Positions 16,414-25,166 of a stretch of DNA of 64,000 bases are shown piece after piece. The position numbers and the translations under genes are program-made. Every line of letters starts with the position of its first letter. The stretch's first letter is position 1. The notes beneath the pieces are model-generated. The model was not told the origin of the DNA. It made no database searches and was given only the letters and a program-made list of their open reading frames with translations. Source of the DNA: Pseudomonas fluorescens (lineage in GTDB: Bacteria > Pseudomonadota > Gammaproteobacteria > Pseudomonadales > Pseudomonadaceae); contig NZ_CP078138.1 in NCBI RefSeq assembly GCF_019212185.1, positions 4,942,501 through 5,006,500 on the forward strand. The letters run 5' to 3'.

Positions 16414-19400
16414 ATGTCGCTGTCCAGCGGGCTGATTGCCGCCGTCGCCCTGGCCTATATGGCCATCATGTTCGCTATCGCTTTCTACGGTGATCGGCGC
16501 AGCACCCCGCTGCCACCGCGCATGCGCGCCTGGGTGTACAGCCTGTCGCTGGCCGTCTATTGCACCAGCTGGACCTTCTTCGGCGCGGTGGGCCAGGCTG
16601 CCGAGCAACTCTGGTCATTTCTACCGATTTACCTCGGACCGATCCTGCTGCTGGTGCTGGCACCCTGGGTCCTGCAAAAGATGGTGATGATCAGCAAACA
16701 GGAAAACATCACCTCGATTGCCGACTTCATCGCTGCCCGCTACGGCAAATCCCAATCGTTGGCGGTGGTGGTGGCGTTGATCTGCCTGGTCGGCGTCCTG
16801 CCCTACATCGCCCTGCAACTCAAGGGCATCGTCCTCGGGGTGAACCTGTTGATCGGCGCCGGAGCCGACGCCATGGGCACCCGCGCCCAGGACACGGCGC
16901 TGATTGTGTCGCTGATTCTGGCGCTGTTCACCATTGTCTTCGGCACGCGCAACCTAGATGCCACCGAGCACCACCGGGGCATGGTACTGGCGATCGCTTT
17001 CGAGTCGCTGGTCAAGTTGTTCGCCTTTCTCGCAGTCGGCGCGTTCGTCACCTACGGCCTGTATGACGGCTTCGACGACCTGTTCGACCAGGCGATGCTT
17101 GCCCCGCGCTTGGAGCAATACTGGAAAGAAACCATCAACTGGCCCTCGATGGTGGTGCAGACCGGGGTTGCCATGATGGCTATCATTTGTCTGCCCCGAC
17201 AGTTCCACGTCACCGTGGTGGAGAACATCGAACCCCAAGACCTGCGCCTGGCGAAATGGGTATTCCCTGCTTATCTGGCACTGGCGGCGCTGTTCGTGGT
17301 GCCCATTGCCCTGGCCGGGCAAATGCTGCTGCCCAGTTCGGTCCTGCCCGACTCATTCGTGATCAGCCTGCCCCTGGCCCAGGCGCATCCGGCCCTGGCG
17401 TTGCTGGCTTTTATCGGTGGCGCCTCAGCCGCGACCGGCATGGTGATCGTCGCCAGTGTTGCGCTGTCGACCATGGTCTCCAACGACATGCTGCTGCCCT
17501 GGCTGCTGCGGCGCAAAAATGCCGAGCGACCGTTCGAAGTGTTCCGCCACTGGATGCTCTCGGTACGCCGCGTCAGCATCGTAGTCATCCTGCTGCTGGC
17601 GTATGTCGCCTATCGCCTGCTCGGTTCCACCGCCAGCCTCGCCACCATTGGTCAAATCGCCTTCGCCGCGGTGACCCAACTGGCACCCGCGATGCTCGGC
17701 GCGCTGTATTGGAAACAGGCTAACCGCCGCGGTGTCTTCGCCGGCCTCGCCGCCGGTACCTTCCTCTGGTTCTACACCCTGATCCTGCCGATTGCCGCCC
17801 ACAGCATGGGCTGGTCACTGAGCAGTTTCCCCGGCCTCGGCTGGTTGCACAGCAATCCGCTGAACCTGCCGATCACCCCGTTGACCCAAGGCGTGGTGCT
17901 GTCACTGGCCGGTAACTTCACCCTGTTTGCCTGGGTTTCGGTGCTGTCGCGCACCCGCGTCTCGGAGCACTGGCAGGCCGGTCGCTTTATCGGCCAGGAA
18001 ATCAGCGCGCGGCCCAGTGCCCGTTCGATGCTGGCGGTGCAGATCGATGACCTGCTGCAACTGGCGGCACGTTTTGTCGGTGAAGAGCGCGCCCGGCAGA
18101 GCTTCATTCGTTTCGCCTATCGCCAGGGCAAGGGCTTCAACCCGAACCAGAATGCCGACAACGAATGGATCGCCCATACCGAACGCCTGCTGGCCGGGGT
18201 GCTTGGCGCTTCTTCCACCCGCGCCGTGGTGAAAGCGGCTATCGAAGGGCGGGAAATGCAGCTTGAGGATGTCGTCCGCATCGCCGACGAAGCGTCGGAA
18301 GTGTTGCAGTTCAACCGCGCCTTGCTGCAAGGCGCGATTGAAAACATCACCCAGGGCATCAGCGTGGTCGACCAGTCGCTGAAGCTGGTGGCCTGGAACC
18401 GCCGTTACCTGGAACTGTTCGACTACCCGGACGGCTTGATCAGCGTCGGCCGGCCGATCGCCGACATCATCCGCCACAATGCCGAACGCGGCCTGTGCGG
18501 CCCCGGGGAAGCCCAGGTGCATGTCGCACGCCGCCTGCATTGGATGCGCCAGGGACGGGCCCACACTTCCGAACGACTTTTCCCCAACGGCCGGGTGATC
18601 GAGCTGATCGGTAATCCGATGCCCGGCGGCGGTTTCGTCATGAGTTTCACCGACATTACTGCGTTCCGCGAAGCCGAGCAGGCGCTGACTGAGGCCAATG
18701 AAGGATTGGAGCGCCGAGTCGCCGAGCGCACTCATGAGCTGTCGCAATTGAATGTCGCCCTGACCGAAGCCAAAGGCACCGCAGAAGCCGCCAACCAGTC
18801 GAAAACCCGTTTCCTTGCTGCGGTCAGCCATGACTTGATGCAGCCGCTGAACGCTGCGCGTCTGTTCTCGGCCGCCCTCTCCCATCGCGACGACGACCTG
18901 TCGGACGAGTCCCGGCAACTGGTGCAACACCTGGACAGCTCACTGCGTTCGGCCGAAGACTTGATCAGCGACCTGCTGGACATCTCGCGCCTGGAGAACG
19001 GCAAGATCAATCCGGACCGCAAGCCATTCGAGCTCAACGAGCTGTTCGACACCCTGGGCGCCGAGTTCAAGGCGCTGGCCCAGGAGCAAGGATTGAAGTT
19101 CCGGGTGCGCGGCAGCCGCCTGCGCGTTGACAGTGATGCCAAGCTGTTGCGCCGGGTCTTGCAGAATTTTCTCACCAACGCGTTCCGTTATGCCAAAGGG
19201 CCTGTTCTGCTCGGCGTGCGGCGCCAGGGCGAACACCTGAGCCTGGAAGTCTGGGACCGTGGGCCGGGCATTCCGGAAGACAAGCGCCAGGTGATTTTCG
19301 AAGAGTTCAAGCGCTTGGACAGCCACCAGACTCGCGCCGAGAAAGGCCTGGGCCTGGGTCTGGCGATTGCCGATGGCTTGTGTCGGGTACTCGGTCACCC

Positions 19401-19884
19401 ACTGCAAGTGCGCTCCTGGCCGGGCCGGGGCAGCGTGTTCAGCGTCAGCGTGCCGCTGGCCCGCGCGCAAACCGCCGCAACGGGAAAAGTCAGCGAAGCG
19501 AACGGACAACCACTGACCGGCGCGCAAGTGCTCTGCGTCGATAACGAAGACAGCATTCTGATTGGCATGAACAGCCTGCTCAGCCGCTGGGGCTGTCAGG
19601 TGCACACCGCCCGCAACCGTGCCGAATGCGCGGCCCTGCTCAACGATGGCGTGCGCCCGCAACTGGCGCTGGTCGACTACCACCTCGACGAGGGCGAAAC
19701 CGGCACTGCGCTGATGGCCTGGCTGCGCACCCAGCTCGGCGAGCCAGTGCCCGGCGTGGTGATCAGCGCCGACGGGCGACCCGAGCGCATCGCCCAAGTG
19801 CATGCAGCCGGCCTGGATTATTTGCCCAAGCCGGTGAAACCGGCTGCCTTGCGCGCCTTGTTGAGTCGGCACCTGCCGCTGTAG
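16414..19884 (+). CDS. Hybrid histidine kinase with an N-terminal sodium/solute-symporter domain
   Basis: The 1156-residue protein combines an SLC5-type transporter domain of about 13 helices (~1-510), a STAC-like connector (~525-600), a PAS domain (~635-760), a coiled coil, a HisKA domain with SHDLMQPLN (His805), a HATPase domain (WDRGPGIPED, GLGLGLAIADG) and a receiver domain (~1036-1150) with Asp1088 in LVDYHLDEG. The layout is that of CbrA plus a C-terminal receiver, and it corresponds to PA3271. It may sense or carry a nutrient and signal through an unlinked partner, since no response regulator is adjacent. AGGAG lies six bases before the ATG. Its stop directly abuts the convergent rmuC stop. 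Confidence 0.9.
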   Translation: MSLSSGLIAAVALAYMAIMFAIAFYGDRRSTPLPPRMRAWVYSLSLAVYCTSWTFFGAVGQAAEQLWSFLPIYLGPILLLVLAPWVLQKMVMISKQENITSIADFIAARYGKSQSLAVVVALICLVGVLPYIALQLKGIVLGVNLLIGAGADAMGTRAQDTALIVSLILALFTIVFGTRNLDATEHHRGMVLAIAFESLVKLFAFLAVGAFVTYGLYDGFDDLFDQAMLAPRLEQYWKETINWPSMVVQTGVAMMAIICLPRQFHVTVVENIEPQDLRLAKWVFPAYLALAALFVVPIALAGQMLLPSSVLPDSFVISLPLAQAHPALALLAFIGGASAATGMVIVASVALSTMVSNDMLLPWLLRRKNAERPFEVFRHWMLSVRRVSIVVILLLAYVAYRLLGSTASLATIGQIAFAAVTQLAPAMLGALYWKQANRRGVFAGLAAGTFLWFYTLILPIAAHSMGWSLSSFPGLGWLHSNPLNLPITPLTQGVVLSLAGNFTLFAWVSVLSRTRVSEHWQAGRFIGQEISARPSARSMLAVQIDDLLQLAARFVGEERARQSFIRFAYRQGKGFNPNQNADNEWIAHTERLLAGVLGASSTRAVVKAAIEGREMQLEDVVRIADEASEVLQFNRALLQGAIENITQGISVVDQSLKLVAWNRRYLELFDYPDGLISVGRPIADIIRHNAERGLCGPGEAQVHVARRLHWMRQGRAHTSERLFPNGRVIELIGNPMPGGGFVMSFTDITAFREAEQALTEANEGLERRVAERTHELSQLNVALTEAKGTAEAANQSKTRFLAAVSHDLMQPLNAARLFSAALSHRDDDLSDESRQLVQHLDSSLRSAEDLISDLLDISRLENGKINPDRKPFELNELFDTLGAEFKALAQEQGLKFRVRGSRLRVDSDAKLLRRVLQNFLTNAFRYAKGPVLLGVRRQGEHLSLEVWDRGPGIPEDKRQVIFEEFKRLDSHQTRAEKGLGLGLAIADGLCRVLGHPLQVRSWPGRGSVFSVSVPLARAQTAATGKVSEANGQPLTGAQVLCVDNEDSILIGMNSLLSRWGCQVHTARNRAECAALLNDGVRPQLALVDYHLDEGETGTALMAWLRTQLGEPVPGVVISADGRPERIAQVHAAGLDYLPKPVKPAALRALLSRHLPL

Positions 19885-21363
19885 CTATTCGGGCAGCTCG
19901 GCCAGGCCATCGACATCGGTCATCGCCCGCTCCAGCAGGTCCGCTGGCAGGCTCTTGCTGGCTCGCGCACCGAGCAATTTAAGTTGCTCGCTGCGACTGA
20001 CCAGGTTGCCACGGCCCTCGGTCAGTTTGTTGCGGGCAGCGCTGTAGGCTTTATCCAGTTGCTGCAGGCGATTGCCCACCTCGTCCAGGTCCTGGATGAA
20101 CAGCACAAACTTGTCGTAGAGCCAGCCAGCACGCTCGGCAATTTCCCGCGCATTCTGGCTCTGGCGCTCCTGTTTCCACAGGCTGTCGATCACCCGCAAG
20201 GTCGCCAGCAATGTGGTCGGGCTGACAATCACGATGTGCCGATCGAATGCCTCCTGGAACAGGTTCGGCTCCGCCTGCAAAGCCGCCGAGAACGCTGCCT
20301 CGATCGGCACGAACAGCAGGACGAAATCCAGACTGTGCAGGCCGTCCAGGCGTTTATAGTCCTTGTCGGACAAGCCCTTGACGTGATTGCGCAACGATTG
20401 CACGTGCTGCTTGAGCGCGGCTTGGCCGATGGCCGCATCGTCCGCCGCGACATACTGCTGATAGGCCGTGAGGCTGACCTTGGAGTCGACCACCACCTGC
20501 TTGTCGCCCGGCAGATAAATCAGCACATCCGGCTGAAAACGCTCACCGTCTGGCCCTTTGAGACTGACCTGAGTCTGGTACTCGCGCCCCTTCTCCAGAC
20601 CTGCGTGCTCGAGCACCCGCTCCAGAATCAACTCGCCCCAGTTACCCTGGGTCTTCTGGCCCTTAAGGGCGCGCGTGAGGTTGGTCGCTTCGTCGCTCAA
20701 ACGCAGGTTCAGTTGCTGCAGGCGCTCCAGCTCCTTGGCCAGGGAAAAACGCTCGCGCGCCTCGGCCTGATAACTTTCCTCGACGCGCTTTTCGAACGAT
20801 TGAATGCGTTCTTTCAGCGGATCGAGCAATTGCCCCAGACGCTGTTGGCTGGTCTCGGCGAAGCGTTGCTCACGCTCATCGAAGATCTTCCCGGCCAGTT
20901 CGGCGAATTGCGCGCGCAGCTCGTCCCGCGAGCCTTGCAGGTCGTTGAGGCGCTGTTGATGGCTTTCCTGCTGCTCGCGCAACTCGGCATTGAGCGACGC
21001 CGCCTGGGCGTCCAGCCGGCGCAACTCAATCTCCTTGCTGTTGCGCTCGAGGTTCCAGGCATGGGCGGCGTCACGAGCGTTATCACGTTCGATCTGCAGC
21101 AACTCGACCTCCCGGCGGACGGCAGCGAGGTCTGCCTGCTTGCTGGCATTGGCTTGCCCGAGGTCGCTGATTTCGTCGCGACAGGCATCGAGCTGGGCAT
21201 TCAGCCCGTCCTGCGCCAACTGGGCGGTCGCCAGGCGCTCCTCCAGCAGCGACTGCGCGGCCTGCGCCGAGCTCAATCGGCGCTGCAGTTGCCAGGCCAA
21301 AAACAGCAACGGCAAAGCGCCAGCCGCCAGCCCCAGCAACACACTGGTCAAGTCCATAGCCAT
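19885..21363 (-). CDS. rmuC: DNA recombination protein RmuC
   Basis: The 492-residue protein has an N-terminal membrane helix (~5-24), a long coiled coil (~30-190) and the RmuC domain (~200-440) with GNWGELILERVLEHAGLEKGREY and DVLIYLPGDKQVVVDSKVSLTAY, a nuclease-like core with Asp and DSK. RmuC limits inversions at short inverted repeats. AGGAG lies five bases before the ATG at 21363. The gene converges on the hybrid kinase with no gap, so read-through antisense transcription is possible. Confidence 0.93.
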   Translation of the reverse strand: MAMDLTSVLLGLAAGALPLLFLAWQLQRRLSSAQAAQSLLEERLATAQLAQDGLNAQLDACRDEISDLGQANASKQADLAAVRREVELLQIERDNARDAAHAWNLERNSKEIELRRLDAQAASLNAELREQQESHQQRLNDLQGSRDELRAQFAELAGKIFDEREQRFAETSQQRLGQLLDPLKERIQSFEKRVEESYQAEARERFSLAKELERLQQLNLRLSDEATNLTRALKGQKTQGNWGELILERVLEHAGLEKGREYQTQVSLKGPDGERFQPDVLIYLPGDKQVVVDSKVSLTAYQQYVAADDAAIGQAALKQHVQSLRNHVKGLSDKDYKRLDGLHSLDFVLLFVPIEAAFSAALQAEPNLFQEAFDRHIVIVSPTTLLATLRVIDSLWKQERQSQNAREIAERAGWLYDKFVLFIQDLDEVGNRLQQLDKAYSAARNKLTEGRGNLVSRSEQLKLLGARASKSLPADLLERAMTDVDGLAELPE

Positions 21364-21424
21364 GAAGACTCCTGCCGATCCACTAAAACTCGAAGGTTAA
21401 CCAAGCCGGCAAGGCTTGGACAGC

Positions 21425-21748
21425 TCAGTCTTCGATCTGGCCGAGTTCGCGCAGGGCACGCCGGTCGCCGGCGCGGGCGGCCTGGCGCAGCAGGTCTTGG
21501 CCGATACGGCGGTCCCGGGCATTGCCACACTCGCGGCACATTAACTGACCCAGACGACTTTGCGCGGCCACCACCCCTTCCCGGGCAGGCGCCTTAAGCA
21601 AACGCCCGGCCAAGTGCTTGACGTTGGGGTTTTCGCCCAGGCGTGGACTATCGAGCAGCCACTCAGCGACTCGCATCGAAATGCGCTTGGGCGGGGTAAC
21701 ACTGGAGTGTTTGTCGGTAACAGAAGTTGATACTGAGCGAAACTTCAT
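21425..21748 (-). CDS. SEL1-like small protein
   Basis: With the ATG at 21748 the product has 107 residues; 21676 (MRVAEWLLD) is an alternative and the frame is open up to 21856. The C-terminal two thirds resemble SEL1/TPR helices (EGVVAAQSRLGQLMCRECG and IGQDLLRQAARAGDRRALRELG), with a CREC pair. No ribosome binding site is convincing for any start. It is 61 bases upstream of rmuC on the same strand. An inverted DnaA-box pair lies about 110 bases upstream (element B). Function unknown. Confidence 0.65.
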   Translation of the reverse strand: MKFRSVSTSVTDKHSSVTPPKRISMRVAEWLLDSPRLGENPNVKHLAGRLLKAPAREGVVAAQSRLGQLMCRECGNARDRRIGQDLLRQAARAGDRRALRELGQIED

Positions 21749-21853
21749 AAAGCACTGTGGGACAGATCGGAGGGCGCGCCACTTTACTCCTTTTTTCGCG
21801 TGGGTAAAGTCGAAAAAAACCCGGCACGCCCGTGCTAGAGCAAGCGCTCGGGA

Positions 21854-21985
21854 CAATCCACAGAAGCTGTGGATAACTCAGTGGACAACACCCCTTGAAC
21901 TGCCCGTAACCCCTGTGGAATGGGGCTCCCGCTCAAACTGACGATTTTTTCACCAGTAAAAAAAAGCGATGTTTTTCATTGACTT
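21854..21985. promoter_or_regulatory. Composite element B with inverted DnaA boxes and A/T tracts
   Basis: A perfect box on the minus strand (TGTGGATAA at 21868-21876) faces a weaker one (CAATCCACA at 21854-21862) with a five-base spacer, as in element A. GGGCTC (21923-21928), T6 (21945-21950), A8 (21958-21965) and TTCATTGACTT (21975-21985) follow with nearly the same spacing as in element A. A further weak box-like GTGGACAA begins at 21881. It lies upstream of the SEL1-like gene. Confidence 0.6.
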
Positions 21986-22660
21986 AAATTTCCGCTACAG
22001 GCACCCATCAGCCTCGAAGGCGACATGACAGTACGGTGACAACCTGCCCCCGGAATGTGCACAAGTACCTGGGTAGCGGTTATATCAACGCACTTTTAAC
22101 GGGCATTTTTTGAAGATCGGTAACAACTGGATCCAGGATGATCGGTAGCGGCTTGCCCGGGGGAGAGTCAATAGCCAGAGGCACGCAATGCGACGCAGGT
22201 AACAAAATATTTCTCACCTAGCACACTTCCATTCCCCAATTCAATGCGCTACTATCCGCGGCGTTAGTACCAAGCTGAAAGTCAATTCTGGTCGAACAAC
22301 GCCTGCGGTCTACCTTCCCTAAAGAGAAGCCATCACCGATATCACAGGGGCGGCCACCTCGATGGTTTCCAGGTAATGCTTGCAACCACCCTGTTCTGCT
22401 ACGAACGCAATGGGTGCCTTGAAGCTCGCTTACTCTGACCGAACCAACCTGCAAATTGATCAGGATCTTCACCCCGGGCCCAGAACCTTTGCCCTTGATG
22501 TGTCGCCTGCCCTCCTAAGTACCTACCTGCCGGCCCAAGCGCGCAAACTTATAGCGCTTCAACTGGCTGCTTTGTTCCAGTCGGGTTCTTCGTTCGATCA
22601 ATGGTGATCGACGTTACTGGAACGTTTTAACGTTGCACGGTTCTTATCCGTGTCATTTGT
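21986..22660. other. Long non-coding interval without a recognised gene
   Basis: About 675 bases separate element B from the DUF3509 leader. Short open frames exist (22218-22472 minus, 22380-22607 plus) but have no ribosome binding site or familiar sequence. No clear terminator pair or structured RNA was seen. A transcribed small RNA cannot be excluded. Confidence 0.4.
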
Positions 22661-22676
22661 AGGAACACCCATAATT

Positions 22677-22901
22677 ATGTCGACTCAAATCCATACTCAG
22701 GATGCCATTCGCACCCTAACCAACGCCTTCGCACCGATGAACTGCCTGATCATGGCCGCTCGCAAAGGCTGCTTCAGCTTTACCCTGGTCAACGAACACG
22801 GCATCGCTCGTCACAGCGAACGCCTGTACCCCGATCAATACTCCAGCGCCGAGCCGCTGCAGGCCGTGATCGAGCGTACCCGTCAGGCACTGGTTGCCTG
22901 A
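22677..22901 (+). CDS. DUF3509 family small protein
   Basis: The 74-residue product, started at the ATG at 22677 behind AGGAAC, contains the DUF3509 pattern NAFAPMNCLIMAARKGCFSFTLVNEHGIARHSERLYPDQYS. The family appears restricted to Pseudomonas and relatives, and its function is unknown. It is a stand-alone gene with its own terminator. There is no signal peptide or membrane helix. Confidence 0.85.
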   Translation: MSTQIHTQDAIRTLTNAFAPMNCLIMAARKGCFSFTLVNEHGIARHSERLYPDQYSSAEPLQAVIERTRQALVA

Positions 22902-22925
22902 GACGCCAGAAAGGCTGAAAACCTG

Positions 22926-22956
22926 AAAAGCCTCGCCGAAAATGCGGGGCTTTTTA
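22926..22956 (+). terminator. Terminator after the DUF3509 gene
   Basis: AAAAGCCTCGC (22926-22936) pairs with GCGGGGCTTTT (22944-22954, one G-T pair), followed by T residues. Confidence 0.88.
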
Positions 22957-23003
22957 TTGCCTTTTATTTCTCGCCTACCGACAGCGGCCTAAGCACCAAC
23001 CGA

Positions 23004-23016
23004 TATAACGGTTATA
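23004..23016. promoter_or_regulatory. TATAAC-G-GTTATA palindrome
   Basis: A 6-1-6 inverted repeat in the 220-base gap before the 23180 gene; a candidate regulator site of unknown owner. Nothing else is recognised in this gap. Confidence 0.35.
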
Positions 23017-23179
23017 ACTCGCAGCCGGAAATATTTTAAAAACAGGCCTTTACAGCAAGAATATGACACTACACTTCAACTCAAGCGGCTTGATCCGCTT
23101 CCGGCGAGCCTGAGTCGACCCACCGCTGCCAAGCCCACCCAATCAGGCATCGCCGCCCACTTTACGTTTCGAGGGCCTT

Positions 23180-23662
23180 ATGGGTATCGCCGCCAGCGAA
23201 CTGTGCCGTTTTGTGATCCGCCCGACCCTGATTTATCTGGGAAGTCACAGCGCGACAGCCGAAACCCTGCTGCTGGGAGTTGCCGCCAGCCAGTCAGCCC
23301 TGGGCTCCGGTCTGCATGACCGCCGTGGCCATGGCCTGTACCGGATTGGTGAACTTCGCCATCAGGCCCTGTGGGACGATTACCTGGCCCTGGATCCCGA
23401 GCGCGCCAGCCTGGTTCGCGGACTCGCCAGCCAGCACGCCTTCCTCAGCGGTCCGCACCTGGAACTCACGGTTAATTTGCGCTACGCCACGGCCATTGCC
23501 TGGCTGTTGATCGAAGAACAGAACACCCCACTCCCGGCCGCCGATGACGTGCTCGGCATGGCAAAAATATGGCGCCAGATTTTCAATCCACAAGGCCGCC
23601 TGCGCGACTACACTTGCGCCTGGCAGGCCTGTGTTTCACCGCTGAATCAGGTGGCATGCTGA
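23180..23662 (+). CDS. Conserved hypothetical protein
   Basis: The 160-residue protein starts at an ATG with GAGGG four bases upstream. It opens with MGIAASELCRFVIRPTLIYLG and contains repeated hydrophobic helices, for example ATAETLLLGVAASQSAL and LRYATAIAWLLIEEQ. The pattern LLGVAASQSALG...G.GLYRI is reminiscent of phage-type hypothetical proteins seen in pseudomonads, but I cannot name a family. It has no signal peptide and no catalytic motif. It stands alone between the DUF3509 gene and the FadL gene. Confidence 0.65.
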   Translation: MGIAASELCRFVIRPTLIYLGSHSATAETLLLGVAASQSALGSGLHDRRGHGLYRIGELRHQALWDDYLALDPERASLVRGLASQHAFLSGPHLELTVNLRYATAIAWLLIEEQNTPLPAADDVLGMAKIWRQIFNPQGRLRDYTCAWQACVSPLNQVAC

Positions 23663-23780
23663 CCGGGCAAATTGCAAGATCGGCGAAATAGCAGCGAATT
23701 TGGTAGGATTGTCCTACAAAAGCGCTCTAACTCGCGCATTACAGGCTATGGCGTTGGAGTGAAAATATTGGTAGTTTCCG

Positions 23781-23799
23781 CTCCGGTGATCACCCGGAG
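23781..23799 (+). promoter_or_regulatory. Leader hairpin overlapping the fadL-type ribosome binding site
   Basis: CTCCGG (23781-23786) pairs with CCGGAG (23794-23799) over a seven-base loop; the right arm contains the GGAG that is nine bases before the ATG at 23809. Folding would hide the binding site. Confidence 0.5.
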
Positions 23800-23808
23800 T
23801 TTCTAATA

Positions 23809-25080
23809 ATGAAAAAAGTCATGCTCAAAACCACCCTTGGCCTCGCTGTTACCTTGGCATCCACCCAGATCTTCGCAGCTGGCTTTGCCATCAACGAACA
23901 AAGCATCAGCGGGATGGGTACAGGTTTCGCCGGGCGTTCTTCTGTCGCAGATGATGCAAGCACCATTTATGGCAACCCGGCCGGCATGTCGCGCCTCAAG
24001 CGTGAACAAGTCACTGGCGGGGTCGCCCTGCTCGATGCCCATACCGACATCAGCCATGCCAGCTCCAGCCCTAACGGCGGCACCAACAAAGGCGACATGG
24101 TGCCGTTCATCGGCGTACCCATGGGCTTCTACGTCAAGCCGATCGATGAGCATTGGGCTGTCGGTATTGGCGCATATGCACCCTTTGGCCTGGTGACCGA
24201 CTACGAGAACGGTTTCGCCGGCAAATACTTTGGCACCAAGAGCGACGTTAAAGTCCTGACCTTGCAGCCAACCGTTTCCTACGCCTTCAACGACAAGGTC
24301 TCTATCGGTTTCGGCCCGACTTTTAACCGCATCGAAGGCAAACTCGAGTCGGACCTGTCGATTACCCAAGCGGCCCCGGATGGCCATGTACGCATCAAGG
24401 GTGACGACACCGCAGTGGGCTACAACATCGGCGTGCTGGCACAGCTGACCGACAGCACCCGTGTCGGCCTGACCTACCACTCGAAGGTCAAGTACAAGCT
24501 CGAAGGCAATACCAAGGTCAACTACGGCCTGCTGCCGCTGGCCGGCCAGAGCAAGGACCAGAAGTACGATGCATCCCTGGACCTGACCACCCCGGAATCC
24601 GTGGACTTCTCGGTCACGCACGCCCTCGATGACCAATGGACCCTGTATGCAGGCAGCACCTGGACCCGCTGGAGCCGTCTGAAAGAAATCACCGTCGAGA
24701 ACAGCGGCGTGCCGGGCGTGTTGGCAGGTCAATTCGGCGAAATTACCGAAGAGCAGAACTGGCACGACACCTGGGCACACGCCATCGGTGCTTCGTACCA
24801 GCTGAACAAAGAGTGGGTATTGCGTACCGGCCTGTCGTTCGACCAGGCCCCGACCAATAACGTTGATCGCTCACCGCGCATCCCGACCGGCGACCGCACC
24901 ATCTTCAGCCTGGGCGCTGGCTGGAGCCCGACCGATGACCTGACCATCGACCTGGCCTACTCCTACCTCAAGGAAGAAGCCGTCAAGGTCAACAACAGCA
25001 ACGACCGTGGCCAAAGCTACAACGCCAAGTATGAAAACTGGGCGAACGGCTTCGGTGTTGGCGCGACCTACCGCTTCTGA
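23809..25080 (+). CDS. FadL/OmpP1-type outer-membrane transport porin
   Basis: The 423-residue precursor has a signal peptide (~1-24, ending IFAAG) and the FadL start GFAINEQSISGMGTGFAGRSSVADDASTIYGNPAGMSRL with the conserved NPA segment. A beta-barrel follows, ending in the aromatic YRF. FadL-type porins admit long-chain fatty acids or other hydrophobic compounds. The gene is monocistronic, with a hairpin over its binding site and a very strong terminator. It could be the true FadL or one of several paralogues in Pseudomonas, so no symbol is given. Confidence 0.9.
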   Translation: MKKVMLKTTLGLAVTLASTQIFAAGFAINEQSISGMGTGFAGRSSVADDASTIYGNPAGMSRLKREQVTGGVALLDAHTDISHASSSPNGGTNKGDMVPFIGVPMGFYVKPIDEHWAVGIGAYAPFGLVTDYENGFAGKYFGTKSDVKVLTLQPTVSYAFNDKVSIGFGPTFNRIEGKLESDLSITQAAPDGHVRIKGDDTAVGYNIGVLAQLTDSTRVGLTYHSKVKYKLEGNTKVNYGLLPLAGQSKDQKYDASLDLTTPESVDFSVTHALDDQWTLYAGSTWTRWSRLKEITVENSGVPGVLAGQFGEITEEQNWHDTWAHAIGASYQLNKEWVLRTGLSFDQAPTNNVDRSPRIPTGDRTIFSLGAGWSPTDDLTIDLAYSYLKEEAVKVNNSNDRGQSYNAKYENWANGFGVGATYRF

Positions 25081-25116
25081 TGCAAGACAGGCCTGAACAG
25101 CTCGGCAAGTGAAGTG

Positions 25117-25155
25117 AAAAAGCCCCGCCTCGGTTGACCGAGGCGGGGCTTTTTA
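25117..25155. terminator. Very strong bidirectional terminator
   Basis: A perfect 17-bp stem (25117-25133 with 25138-25154, loop TTGA), starting with five A and ending with five T, serves both the porin gene and the convergent peroxidase gene. Confidence 0.95.
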
Positions 25156-25166
25156 GTGGGCGTCAT

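Noticed and set aside
22218..22607. Short frames in the 22.2-22.6 kb gap on both strands
   Set aside because: No ribosome binding site, no familiar sequence, unusual composition; left as a non-coding interval.
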